From Stomoxys calcitrans (Eukaryota > Arthropoda > Insecta > Diptera > Muscidae): 64,000 bases of DNA. Where the stretch lies: the NCBI RefSeq assembly GCF_963082655.1, contig NC_081552.1, forward strand, positions 198,942,781 to 199,006,780, read 5' to 3'. The notes under the pieces are model-generated. The model ran no database searches, was not told the origin of the DNA, and worked only from the letters and a program-made list of their open reading frames with translations. Both the position numbers and the translations under genes were made by a program. The stretch's first letter is position 1. Every line of letters begins with the position of its first letter. Shown piece after piece: positions 48,478-59,209 of the stretch.

Positions 48478-50256
48478 TTTTTATATTCATTTTGTCATTC
48501 CGTTTGCAACACATCGAAATATCCATTTCCGACCCTATAAAGTATATACATTCTTGATCAGCGTAAAAATCTAAGACGATCTAGACATGTCCGTCCGTCT
48601 GTCTGTCTGTCTGTTGAAATCACGCTACAGTCTTCAAAAATAGAGATATTGAACTGAAATTTTGCACAATTCTTTTTTTGTCCATAAGCATGTTAATTTC
48701 GAAGATGGGCTATATCGGACTATATCTTGATATAGCCCCCATATAGACCGATCCGCCGATTTAGGGTCTTAGGCCAATAAAAGCCGCATTTATTATCCGA
48801 TTTTGCTGAAATTTTGGACAGTGAGTTGTGTTAGGCCCTTCGACATCCTTCGTCAGTTTTGCTCAGATCGGTCCAGATTTGGATGTAGCTGCCATATAGA
48901 CCGATCCTCCGATTTAGGGTCTAAGGCCCATAAAAGCCACATTTACTATCCGATTTCGCTGAAATTTGGGACAGTGAGTTGTGTTAGGGCCTTCAAAGTC
49001 CTCCGTCAGTTTGGCTTAGATCGGTCTAGATTTGGATATAGCTGCCATATAGACCGATCCTCCGATTTAGGGTCTTAGGATCATAAAAGACACATTTATT
49101 ATCCGATTTTGCTGAAATTTGGGTCAGTGAGTTGTGTTAGCCCTTCCTCCGATTTAGGATCTAAGGCCCATAAAAGCCACATTTACTATCCGATTTTGCT
49201 GAAATTTGGGACAGTGAGTTGTGTAAGGCCTTTCGACTTCCTTCATTAATTTGACCCAGATCGGTCCAGAGTTGGATATAGTTGCCATATAGACCGATCC
49301 TCCGATTTAGGGTCGTAGGCCCATAAAAGCCACATTTATTATCCGATTGAGCTGAAATTTGGTATAATGAGTTATGTTAGGCTCCTCGACATACTTCGTC
49401 AATTTGGTCCAGATCGGTCCAGATTTGGATATAGCTGCCATATAGACCGATCTCTCGATTTAAGGTTTTGGAACCATAAAAGAGGCATTTATTGTCCGAT
49501 TTCGCCGAAATTTGGGACAGCGAGTTAAGTTAAGCTCCTTGACATACTTCTGCAATATCGCACAGATCGGTCCAGATTTAAATATAGCTGCCATATAGAC
49601 CGATCTCTCGATTTAAGGTTTTGGGACCATAAAAGAGGCATTTATTGTCCGATTTCGCCGAAATTTGGGACATTGCTTTGTGTTAGGCTCTTCGACATTT
49701 TTATGCAACTTGGCCCCAAGCGGTCCAGATTTGGATATAGCTGCCATGTAGACCGATATCTCGATTTAAAGTCTTATCCCCATTAAAGGCGCATTTATAA
49801 TCCGATTTCACTGAAATTTGACACAGTAACTTATGTTAGGCTTTTCGTCATTCGTGTCGTATATAGTTCAGATCGGTTTATTTTTAGATATAGCTAGTGT
49901 ACTTATTAGTATATGGTTCAAATCGGAACTTATTTTGATATAACTGATATGGGACATAAGTTATGAAATATTCACCGAATTTTGATGAAAGATGGTTTAC
50001 ATATATACCCGAGGTGGTGGGTATCCAAAGTTCGGCCCGGCCGAATTTAACGCCTTTTTACTTGTTTTGATGTGTCATTGCTATAGTCTGGATGTTTATG
50101 CAACATCAAAATTATCCCTTCTATTATTCGGCAAGTGTAGTAGTATCTAGCAATACAATTTTGTGAACATATAACAACTTAAAAATGTCAATCCCGCAAG
50201 TATATATGCAACATGACAACGTATTTGCCAAATAATAGATGACAAAATTTGGATTT
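48478..50256 (-). repeat. Family A element, first copy of a tandem duplication
   Basis: The start box is clipped ('ttatattcattttgtcattc'), core GTCCGTCCGTCTGTCTG at ~48590, nine or so units, ending with palindrome TTCGGCCCGGCCGAA at ~50032 and 'tttttacttgttttgatg'; then ~190 bases of flanking unique sequence. From ~48541 on, everything is repeated at +1716. Confidence 0.75.
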
Positions 50257-51973
50257 TGTATATACATTCTTGATCAGCGTAAAAATCTAAGACGATCTAG
50301 ACATGTCCGTCCGTCTGTCTGTCTGTCTGTTGAAATCACGCTACAGTCTTCAAAAATAGAGATATTGAACTGAAATTTTGCACAATTCTTTTTTTGTCCA
50401 TAAGCAGGTTAATTTCGAAGATGGGCTATATCGGACTATATCTTGATATAGCCCCCATATAGACCGATCCGCCGATTTAGGGTCTTAGGCCAATAAAAGC
50501 CGCATTTATTATCCGATTTTGCTGAAATTTTGGACAGTGAGTTGTGTTAGGCCCTTCGACATCCTTCGTCAGTTTTGCTCAGATCGGTCCAGATTTGGAT
50601 GTAGCTGCCATATAGACCGATCCTCCGATTTAGGGTCTAAGGCCCATAAAAGCCACATTTACTATCCGATTTCGCTGAAATTTGGGACAGTGAGTTGTGT
50701 TAGGGCCTTCAAAGTCCTCCGTCAGTTTGGCTTAGATCGGTCTAGATTTGGATATAGCTGCCATATAGACCGATCCTCCGATTTAGGGTCTTAGGATCAT
50801 AAAAGACACATTTATTATCCGATTTTGCTGAAATTTGGGTCAGTGAGTTGTGTTAGCCCTTCCTCCGATTTAGGATCTAAGGCCCATAAAAGCCACATTT
50901 ACTATCCGATTTTGCTGAAATTTGGGACAGTGAGTTGTGTAAGGCCTTTCGACTTCCTTCATTAATTTGACCCAGATCGGTCCAGAGTTGGATATAGTTG
51001 CCATATAGACCGATCCTCCGATTTAGGGTCGTAGGCCCATAAAAGCCACATTTATTATCCGATTGAGCTGAAATTTGGTATAATGAGTTATGTTAGGCTC
51101 CTCGACATACTTCGTCAATTTGGTCCAGATCGGTCCAGATTTGGATATAGCTGCCATATAGACCGATCTCTCGATTTAAGGTTTTGGGACCATAAAAGAG
51201 GCATTTATTGTCCGATTTCGCCGAAATTTGGGACAGCGAGTTAAGTTAAGCTCCTTGACATACTTCTGCAATATCGCACAGATCGGTCCAGATTTAAATA
51301 TAGCTGCCATATAGACCGATCTCTCGATTTAAGGTTTTGGGACCATAAAAGAGGCATTTATTGTCCGATTTCGCCGAAATTTGGGACATTGCTTTGTGTT
51401 AGGCTCTTCGACATTTTTATGCAACTTGGCCCCAAGCGGTCCAGATTTGGATATAGCTGCCATGTAGACCGATATCTCGATTTAAAGTCTTATCCCCATT
51501 AAAGGCGCATTTATAATCCGATTTCACTGAAATTTGACACAGTAACTTATGTTAGGCTTTTCGTCATTCGTGTCGTATATAGTTCAGATCGGTTTATTTT
51601 TAGATATAGCTAGTGTACTTATTAGTATATGGTTCAAATCGGAACTTATTTTGATATAACTGATATGGGACATAAGTTATGAAATATTCACCGAATTTTG
51701 ATGAAAGATGGTTTACATATATACCCGAGGTGGTGGGTATCCAAAGTTCGGCCCGGCCGAATTTAACGCCTTTTTACTTGTTTTGATGTGTCATAGCTAT
51801 AGTCTGGATGTTTATGCAACATCAAAATTATCCCTTCTATTATTCGGCAAGTGTAGTAGTATCTAGCAATACAATTTTGTGAACACATAACAACTTAAAA
51901 ATGTCAATTCCGCAAGTATATATGCAACATGACAACGTATTTGCCAAATAATAGATGACAAAATTTGGATTTT
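50257..51973 (-). repeat. Family A element, second copy of the 1,716 bp tandem duplication
   Basis: Repeats 48541-50256 with only scattered single-base differences, including the ~190 bp of non-repeat flank. The junction at ~50256 joins the end of that flank ('ttggattttg') straight to 'tatatacattcttg', so the start box lies only before copy one. Confidence 0.85.
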
Positions 51974-52708
51974 GCATAAAAATCCGGACTCTAGTTACTA
52001 CTGCATGATGATACAAAGGTGACAATTTGAAACATCTTTTCAAAATTTCGCTATTTCTGTAAGTTTGCAAAGGTCACAGGTGTTGCAAAAATTCGTATAG
52101 GTCTAAAAATGCTTCTCTTATGAACACAAAACCCTTAAACGGAAATTCAGTCTTAGATCTCCATAATAAACCAATTAGATTAAAGTATATTGTATTTCGT
52201 TATATCTGTGTGCGGATGTCCAATGAGCGATGCTTAAAAAAACTACAACAAAATTAATTATTTTATTAATTACGCATACGCACATCTGATGCCGCATATA
52301 ATTTTACAAATTCGTTAACAAAGCGATTCACGCATTTTGACTGCTTTGTTGTTAGCTTTGTTATGTGTTGTAATTTAATGGCATTTAGTATTTATGAGTT
52401 CTTGCCAGCAATTAGCCGTTATTAGTCCATTATGGCCTCAGTGGCACAATGGGTCGATATATACAAAAGGCAATGTCTATGATTTTTTTTACTTATTTCC
52501 ATGGCGGAAATGTGTCTAATGAAAACTGAAACCGGTTTTACTATAACATCATCCATTAAGGTTAAATTAGTTACAATTTCTGATGAAGATGAAAAAATGT
52601 CGCATTAAAAGTGCCTGGTCATTAGGAGGACTCCATATCTTGCATGATAACTGCATTGCGACACCACTTATTTTCAAAACCATCACAAGATTTTTTATAT
52701 ATATATAT
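51974..52708. other. Unassigned DNA
   Basis: No recognised element. An A-box-like string (TGGCACAATGGG) at ~52441 has no B box partner. A (TA)n run at ~52697-52709. Confidence 0.4.
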
Positions 52709-53158
52709 ACTAGCTGAGCCCGCTGTGCTGCGCCCAGTTAAGCTATGTTGGAGAGGAGCAATCAAAATTTAAAAACGTTTGCCTATTTTCAGTTGAAAAA
52801 GTATTCCAATTTTCCTGTGGATATTTCTACACTCAAATGCCTCTTATTTAAACCCCACTTTGCAATAGTCTGTAAAAGTCTTTCTTGGGGTGCGGTGGAT
52901 CCCCAGAGATTTGGTCCCAAAAGTGAAAGTCTATTTCGTGCTCTACTCCCATTTAAGTTCCATATTGCCATGGTTGGTAAATATGTTCGATTTTAGGGGT
53001 TTTTTGGGGGGTGGGGTGACCCACGAAACACTTAGTCCCACAATTGGATATCAGATTCCTTTGCTAGTCTCAAATACCTCCAATTTGATTCCCATATTGT
53101 TGTGATCGGTCTATAAATCCGTTAGGCGGGTTTTTGGGGCGGGCGGCAAGAGCAAATT
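52709..53158. repeat. Dispersed repeat of unknown class
   Basis: Starts 'tactagctgagcccgctgtg' and continues with G-runs and 'cacaattggatatcagattcc', 'ccaatttgattcccatattg'. The opening resembles a motif I associate with dispersed insect repeats; class not determined. Confidence 0.35.
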
Positions 53159-53618
53159 TTTATACCCCACACCACTATTGTGGTACAGGGTACTATAACA
53201 TAGTGCATAGTCCAAAAAGATGAGAGATAGACCCATTGATAAGCATACCGATCGACTCAGAATCACGTTCTGATTCGATTTAGATATGTGCGCCTGTCTG
53301 TCCATCCGTCTGTCTCTCTGTCTGTCTGTCCATGTTAATTTGTGTACAAACTACAGGTCGCAGTTTTCATCCGATCGTCTTCAAAGTTGGTACAGGAATG
53401 TTTTTCGGTTTTGAAACGAAGCCTATTGAAATTGAAAAAAATCGGTTCAGATTTAGATATAGCTTCCATATATATGTTTGTCTGATTTGCTGTTATAATG
53501 CAATAAAATGGTCATTTGTTAACAGATTCTCTCGAAATTTGGCAGGAAGGATTTTCTAATGACTCTCGACATTACTGGTAAATTTCATAGAAATTGGATC
53601 AAATTTAGATATAGCTCT
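53159..53618 (-). repeat. Family C repeat, interrupted by the LTR retrotransposon
   Basis: TATACCCCACACCACTATTG, a GTCTGTCCATCCGTCTGTC core (~53297), and units with 'caggtcgcagttttcatccgat'. It stops at 'aaatttagatatagctct', where the LTR begins; its other end must lie beyond the right edge of the window. Confidence 0.65.
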
Positions 53619-56600
53619 TGTGGTGGACACTGACACGGAAATTAGCATTTATTGATATCTTGTCTTTTTTCACGCACAATAGAATACAATTTTTATTTTG
53701 CAATTTATACAATTTTTCTTTAACAACGGTGGAATCTGTTGGACTTTTGCTGGTTTTAATTTTGTTCATACTTCCATGTCCCGCTAACATTGGGCCGCAC
53801 TTTCTTCTATTTTTTTTTATTTCTCCATCCATCTTAGTAATAGGGGTTACTATACTCCAGTTATAACCCGTTCATTGATCTGGAGAAAGTATAACGAAAA
53901 GAATTTCTTTAGTTCCCAAGGGAAAAAGTCGAAATTTTCACCCATTTTTTTTATATTACCTTTAAAAAGGTTTTTTTCCATTTTTTTATTAATACTTCTT
54001 TTCTTTTCCACTGGATGAGATGAATCTTTATTGAAGAAACGGTAGTTGGCATACCAAAATTTTATCTCTTTGTTTTGATTATGAATCAAAATGTCATAGG
54101 ACTCTCACTAAGCACCTGTAGAGTTACTACACAAAAGTCCTATGAGCAATACGTAAGGTACTGTATAAACCTCAAGCACTTGCTTGAGTGCCAACACGGA
54201 ATAAATCTATCGAAATGATTTACTCCATTAAGGAAAAGAAGAAAAATTTATAATTAAATTAAATAGTCCTGAGTTATATTTTATGACATTATTTTTCCTA
54301 CAATCTTAAGAGTCGGGAAAAAAACGGATGGGATTTGATGGAGCATGCATTCCGATATATATCGGATGGTACGAAAATGTTGGCAACACAATGTAACAAA
54401 ATTTTGACATTTTATTGTCTCCCTAATTCTACCTTCCGGCCAACGGTGTAGTCTTCCGCAGCCAATATAACAATCTTTCTTTTTCTCCAAGCCATCGAAG
54501 CAAAAGCATCAAAAAGTTCTTTTGAAAATCTTTTAATATCAAAACCATCCAAGTTGAATAATTACAATTAAATAGTGGAAGGAATTTATTTTACGTTGCC
54601 TGGTTTTTAAGACCTCTGATAAAAAGGGTAAGAATGTTGAAAAAGTGCAAAGTAAAAATTTTCTAAAACCACATTTTTTAGGTCTTCGCTCCAGGCATAA
54701 ATTCCACCACATATACTATCATCGTTTTAAAAGATAATTCTTGTCATAATTTTTCATAAAAATAACCAGAAAAGTGGAAAGTGTTTCTTTGCCAAAAGGG
54801 GAAAAAAACTCGAAAAATACATGTGTCCTACCCACAGGGTAGGCATTGTGTTCAATTTTTTTTAAGAAATTCTGGTCACTTTAAGTGCCACCCCATCAGA
54901 TGATAGAACGTTTATAAGGAATTAATCGAGTTAAAAATGTAATTGGAGGAAAAAGAGAAGAATTGGAAATGCTAATAATTTGATGTGTAGATTCTCCCAG
55001 TTCAGAGACCCCTTGAATAAATTTACGTTTGGTTCTGGGCTCTACGTAACCTCTTTTTTTTTACGTGCCCTACCATAGAGATCCACTAATTTAATTCCTC
55101 CCAACATTCTGAGGCGATGACCGCCATCGTACCAAACCGTCCCATCACCAACAACTTTGAAAACCAGTCACTCAACTTATTGGAATTCCCAAAATAAAGT
55201 GACTTTAGAAGAGTAATTCTTACTGTTGCATCCAACCCCATCAATCTCTCATCCAGTTAAGCCCAGCAAACCACGACAAAACGTGTAAACTCCACAAGCT
55301 GAAATGAAATTAAATTTTGTTTTACAAAAAGGTGTCTTCGCATAGAGCTGCGGCCACCAGCAAAACTATACAACACCTAAAGCCCAAGATTTAAACCACC
55401 ACAGGTTCAGCCGCCTATCTTTTTCATCACGAATATCATCACTTTGGAAATTATGATGCAGCATTATTAACTACAATGATCAATATTCAAAATCTCGAGA
55501 CAAAGTCTTATAAGGATAACTGATTTTTAAAGTATCGTTAAGTATAAGAAATTAATATATAAGATCTTCGAAGCATTACCTATACCTGACCTATAACTTT
55601 GCAATCCATTTATAATGCATTAGATTTTTCATTAAAATTTTTCATAGATTTCAAAATCAATTTAAAAAAAGAAACCCTTATTTTAAATTACAATCTTATA
55701 AAAAAAAAAAAAAAAAATGTATTTGCACAACATATAGGTAATGAATCAGAAGACCCAATCTTCAAAGCACATACTTATTTTTGTTTCTCACTGTTCGATC
55801 GATGCAAGAAATTCATTCATAGCAACACCTATTGATAATAAGACTGAGTTACTATAAGTGAGTAATTCATAGCAAAAATTCCGTAAAATTAAGAAGCAGC
55901 ATACACATCGACTGGAGGCCTTCACGACGAGCGCAGTATGTTGGTAAGTGTCATTTTTTTTTCATCCATTCATAAGTTTCTTATATCGATCAAAGAGCAA
56001 ATTGTTAAGAGAGTTTAATTGTTATAAAGTGTTATACACCCACTCAGTTCTTGTTTGACCAGGCCCCCCCTTTAATGGAGCATGCTCCCCCTTTTTGCCT
56101 AAACAAAGCATCTCTCTCATAGAATTGTAAATTTGAAGATAAGAAGCATATTGCATTGTTTTTTTTTTTGTTTTGCTTTTAAGAAATGCTTCCATGAATC
56201 ATAAGATACTTTCTTTGAAATATTAACCCTTTCGAGGTTATAATTAATGAAGTTTACTATGAATTCATATCCCTTTAAAAAGTTTATAGATAATTATTGT
56301 TCTCGTATTCCAACTATATTTTTTTTTTCTTCTAAAATCATTTAATATGAAAACTATTTCAATTAATAGAATCTAAGACTATTTAATATAGGAATTAATA
56401 TGATTTGAATAAATTTTGTATATTTTAAAATGAAGCTATAAAAACCTTTCAAGACGTTTCTTACAACATGGAATAGGGTCATAATATTGGTGTCATAGAT
56501 TTATTTTAGGGGTCCTATAGTAACCAATTTTGCCAATAGGACAGAGGATGGTGCGGGTTTCGAGGCAAGACTCTCATAACAGCAGAGAGTCAATGTTTTC

Positions 56601-56927
56601 TTGTTGGGTATAACCATCAAGTCTATTTTTCTAGGGTTTTCCTAATAACAACCGTAAATTTCAATTTAAGGAAAAAGGGGTATTTTTAGCACCACATAAC
56701 TTCTAGACCATTAGTTTTTATCCTTTTAGAGTAAATAAAAAGGGAGTCCAAAATAATTTGTGTAATAAGAACCAGGCTTTTGTAGAGAAGGACGCGAACC
56801 CCCCTCCCGACTGTAGCTAGTGCTTCAATGGCTCCCGAAGTCCTACCTCTGCTTGAGTTCCAAGATGCGTAAGAAACGTATTTTTAAAATTTGCATCTTC
56901 AACAGTTTTATGACTGTGTGCATTACA
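53619..56927 (+). repeat. 5' long terminal repeat
   Basis: The start is fixed by the point where the 5' and 3' copies become identical (TGTGGTGGAC at 53619 and 62665, offset 9046). The right end is inferred as TTACA at 56927, five bases before the primer site; this gives TGT...ACA ends and a length of 3,309. The first 1,336 bases are matched by the 3' copy. Candidate TATA boxes are at 54163-54169 (GTATAAA) and 55556-55563 (TATATAAG); I cannot decide between them. Short ORFs inside occur twice only because the LTR does. Confidence 0.8.
55556..55563 (+). promoter_or_regulatory. Candidate TATA box in the 5' LTR
   Basis: TATATAAG, followed ~375 bases later by an ATG and a splice-donor-like site. 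If used, U3 would be ~1.97 kb. An alternative TATA-like site lies at 54163. Confidence 0.3.
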
Positions 56928-56932
56928 GAATT

Positions 56933-56950
56933 TGGCGCCCAACGTGGGGC
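56933..56950 (+). promoter_or_regulatory. Primer-binding site, tRNA-Lys type
   Basis: TGGCGCCCAACGTGGGGC is the 18-base complement of the 3' end of the tRNA-Lys1,2 class, the site known from some vertebrate retroviruses. It begins five bases after the inferred LTR end. It would prime minus-strand DNA synthesis. Confidence 0.85.
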
Positions 56951-57572
56951 CGCAGGATAACGACCTTGTCCTTTCGGCTCTATCCGATAATATTTCTATC
57001 TTGTAGATTTCACTTTAAGGGAAATTTTAATATAGACTTTTGCTTGAATTCCTTGTTCGCAATCTTTTGTAGTAGTCTCCAGGATTTTCGGTTACTTGAG
57101 GTTTACCTCTAATCAGCTGACCGTTGATATATTGCATTTGTTTTGTCTCTTGGAATTTCTTAATAAAGTAGTATTATCAGCTTTCCCATAACATATGTAT
57201 ATAGCGAGGACCTATAGTTTTTTTTGACAGGCTTAGTTATCAGCCCTGCGGTAAGAACGGATATCGTTTAATTTTGCTTTGGCATATTGACGACCTTTTT
57301 ATCAGCAGGCGGGTCTCGGTAATTTGTGCGACTTTAGCTGGTGTGCGTTGGAAAGGCTTGTCTTCGAGATATACCTATGCCATAGACCAATTTTTATTAT
57401 CCATTGTTATTTGGAAAGCCTCTTTTCACTCCATTTTATGTACCTATTTCCAAGTAAGAAACGTCGACCAGTTATACTTGTACTTTTTACACACTAAAGA
57501 AAATTACTTTAATTTTGGGATCAGACGGAGTCTTAGTTTTTTTTTCGATTTTTTTCTGTTGACTTTTTCGAG
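56951..57572 (+). other. Untranslated leader between primer site and gag
   Basis: 622 bases, T-rich near its end, with several upstream ATGs, one opening a 138-codon ORF at 57274 that overlaps the gag start and has no domain. The length and upstream ATGs would hinder scanning to the gag ATG on unspliced RNA, in keeping with the possible leader intron. Confidence 0.5.
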
Positions 57573-59198
57573 ATGGCTTCAGAGGGACCGATACCTCCGG
57601 AGCTTCCTCCACAATCTACACACTCCAGTAATCCTATATGTGACGTCTGCAGGCAGCCTTTATGCGATGGTCAGGAATGTCTTATTATAAATCAATGCTC
57701 GCATCCTTTTCATAGGACCTGCATTGAAACCCATCTCTCTACATCTGCAGAATGTCCAGTCTGCAAAAGAGTGTGCAACTTGAATGAACTTAGGACCTAC
57801 TCTTTGGCTCCAAAGCCCCCTAAAGCTTCTAGGGCTTCTAATTTTAGAGGAAGAGGTGCTGTAAATAAGCACTACCAGACACGTAGTGTTACCAAGAACC
57901 TTTTCCCGGATACTCTGAATAGTTTGAATACGCAGGCCGAGGTTCTACCGACCCCTCGGAGGGACGCGGAGGTTTCACTTAATTCGTCCGCTGCATCATC
58001 ACATAATCTTACTCAACAGTCGACAAATGTTGATTACAACGAGATAAATAGGATGATTGAGAATCAATTGGCCAGATATTTCCGTAATTTTAATTTGACT
58101 CAAACTGCGACTACTCCGAATGCAGGTCAGAATCCGTCGAACGACAGTCAGAATCGTGCACAGAATTGTAATCCAAATCCACCGAAGGATGCTTTTGACT
58201 TACCGAACAATTTTGATTACACACGTCACGGTAATCCGAATTTTCGGGGTGATTTTTGTTCTCAGGGTCCTCAATTAGGTCGATTTCCTAGACAGTATCA
58301 AACTGCGAATTTTAGTCCGAATGGATCAGCCGGTGTGAGTTCCATAGGTAAGGACGCCGATAAGATAACTTCCATAATTAATAATTGGCATTTGAAATTC
58401 GATGGCTCGTCTACAGGTCTGGGTATTGATGAATTCTTGTACCGAGTCAAGACTCTCACCAGAGAGACTTTTAATGGCGACTTCTCCGTGATCTGTAGAA
58501 ATTTGAATAGTCTTCTTACGGGAAAAGCCCGCGAATGGTACTGGCGATACCATAAGCAGGTGCCCGCCATTGATTGGGAAGATTTCTGCCAGGCGATTCG
58601 CAGCCAGTACAGGGATATGAAATCCTCATTTGACCTCAGAGAGGAAATGAGAAATAGGAAGCAAAGACCTGGAGAGGCATATGATGTCTTTTTCGATGCT
58701 TTGCAGACTATTGCGGACAAATTATCCCATCCGATGATCGAAGATGAGTTCATAGAGATTATTGCCCGCAATTTGAGACCTGAGATTCGACAGGATTTAC
58801 TCTATGTCCCCATTCGTTCTCTGGCTCATCTCAGGAAGCTCGTGCAAATGCGCGAAAACTTCTTAAGCGATGACTATGTCCGTAGAACACTCTCTCAACG
58901 CAATCAGAGCATGACTGTTCCCCAGCGAAGACATGTGGCGGAGATAGAGGAGGAACAGATTGGACCTGAATCTGGTTCGATGATTGATGCTATTCATAGA
59001 CCAGAAACTAATTTTGGATGCTGGAACTGCGACGGCTCGGGTCACTCATGGCAGGACTGTCTTGAAGACAGGACTATCTTCTGCTATGGCTGTGGTGCGA
59101 AGGATGTGTATAAGCCGCAGTGCCCGAAATGTTTGGCCCGCAGTCAGAATGTTTCAAAAAACTTCAGGCAAGTGGGCCCTCAAAAGGACCTTGCCTGA
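57573..59198 (+). CDS. gag: Gag with N-terminal RING-H2 finger and C-terminal zinc knuckles
   Basis: 541 codons, intact. It would form the cytoplasmic particle shell that packages the element RNA. Residues 23-64 form a RING-H2 pattern: C23, C26, C42, H44, H47, C50, C61, C64 (C-x2-C-x15-C-x-H-x2-H-x2-C-x10-C-x2-C), ending in CPVC as in ubiquitin-ligase RING fingers. A basic, Ser/Asn-rich linker follows (to ~residue 260), then a retrotransposon-gag capsid-like region (~262-450; NWHLKFDG, GKAREWYWRYH, RPGEAYDVFFDALQ). A CCHC knuckle lies at 483-496 (C-x2-C-x4-H-x4-C), and a second, four-cysteine knuckle at 504-520 (C-x2-C-x8-C-x2-C) lacks the usual histidine. The ATG chosen is the first in frame, just after a T-rich tract with AG. 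The stop overlaps the pol frame within a frameshift signal. The RING is unusual in Gag; ligase activity is inference. Confidence 0.9.
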   Translation: MASEGPIPPELPPQSTHSSNPICDVCRQPLCDGQECLIINQCSHPFHRTCIETHLSTSAECPVCKRVCNLNELRTYSLAPKPPKASRASNFRGRGAVNKHYQTRSVTKNLFPDTLNSLNTQAEVLPTPRRDAEVSLNSSAASSHNLTQQSTNVDYNEINRMIENQLARYFRNFNLTQTATTPNAGQNPSNDSQNRAQNCNPNPPKDAFDLPNNFDYTRHGNPNFRGDFCSQGPQLGRFPRQYQTANFSPNGSAGVSSIGKDADKITSIINNWHLKFDGSSTGLGIDEFLYRVKTLTRETFNGDFSVICRNLNSLLTGKAREWYWRYHKQVPAIDWEDFCQAIRSQYRDMKSSFDLREEMRNRKQRPGEAYDVFFDALQTIADKLSHPMIEDEFIEIIARNLRPEIRQDLLYVPIRSLAHLRKLVQMRENFLSDDYVRRTLSQRNQSMTVPQRRHVAEIEEEQIGPESGSMIDAIHRPETNFGCWNCDGSGHSWQDCLEDRTIFCYGCGAKDVYKPQCPKCLARSQNVSKNFRQVGPQKDLA

Positions 59199-59209
59199 AT
59201 GTTGGCCCA
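59156..59209 (+). promoter_or_regulatory. -1 ribosomal frameshift signal at the gag-pol junction
   Basis: The heptamer A AAA AAC (59156-59162) is in the gag frame exactly as needed for a -1 slip (tcA AAA AAC), and pol is in the -1 frame. Directly downstream an 8 bp perfect stem, CAGGCAAG (59165-59172) with CTTGCCTG (59190-59197), encloses the region up to the gag stop (TGA at 59196-59198). Six loop bases TGGGCC (59173-59178) can also pair with GGCCCA (59204-59209), so a pseudoknot is possible. The spacer before the full stem is only two bases, shorter than usual. Confidence 0.85.

Larger units (their letters stand above)
55944..57572 (+). other. Possible leader intron ahead of gag
   Basis: The donor reads TTG then GTAAGT at 55944, and the acceptor is a T-rich tract ending AG at 57571-57572, immediately before the gag ATG. 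Joining them would fuse a short ATG-TTG exon (55938-55943) in frame with gag and would remove the primer site from the spliced RNA. This is a prediction from consensus signals alone. Confidence 0.3.

Noticed and set aside
48803..49078. 91-codon ORF repeated at 50519-50794
   Set aside because: Reads through ~153 bp family A units in frame; identical because of the tandem duplication, not a gene pair.
52432..52460. Possible SINE head (TGGCACAATGGG)
   Set aside because: No B box downstream and no SINE body.
53618..54490. Small hydrophobic or basic ORFs that occur twice (also at 62664-63536)
   Set aside because: They are duplicated only because they lie in both LTRs; AT-rich composition, no domain.
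57274..57690. 138-codon ORF overlapping the gag start
   Set aside because: It lies in a T-rich leader, shows no domain, and overlaps gag in another frame; treated as upstream-ATG noise.
57573..59198. Host RING-finger gene rather than gag
   Set aside because: The same ORF contains a capsid-like region and zinc knuckles, overlaps pol through a frameshift site, and lies between LTRs.
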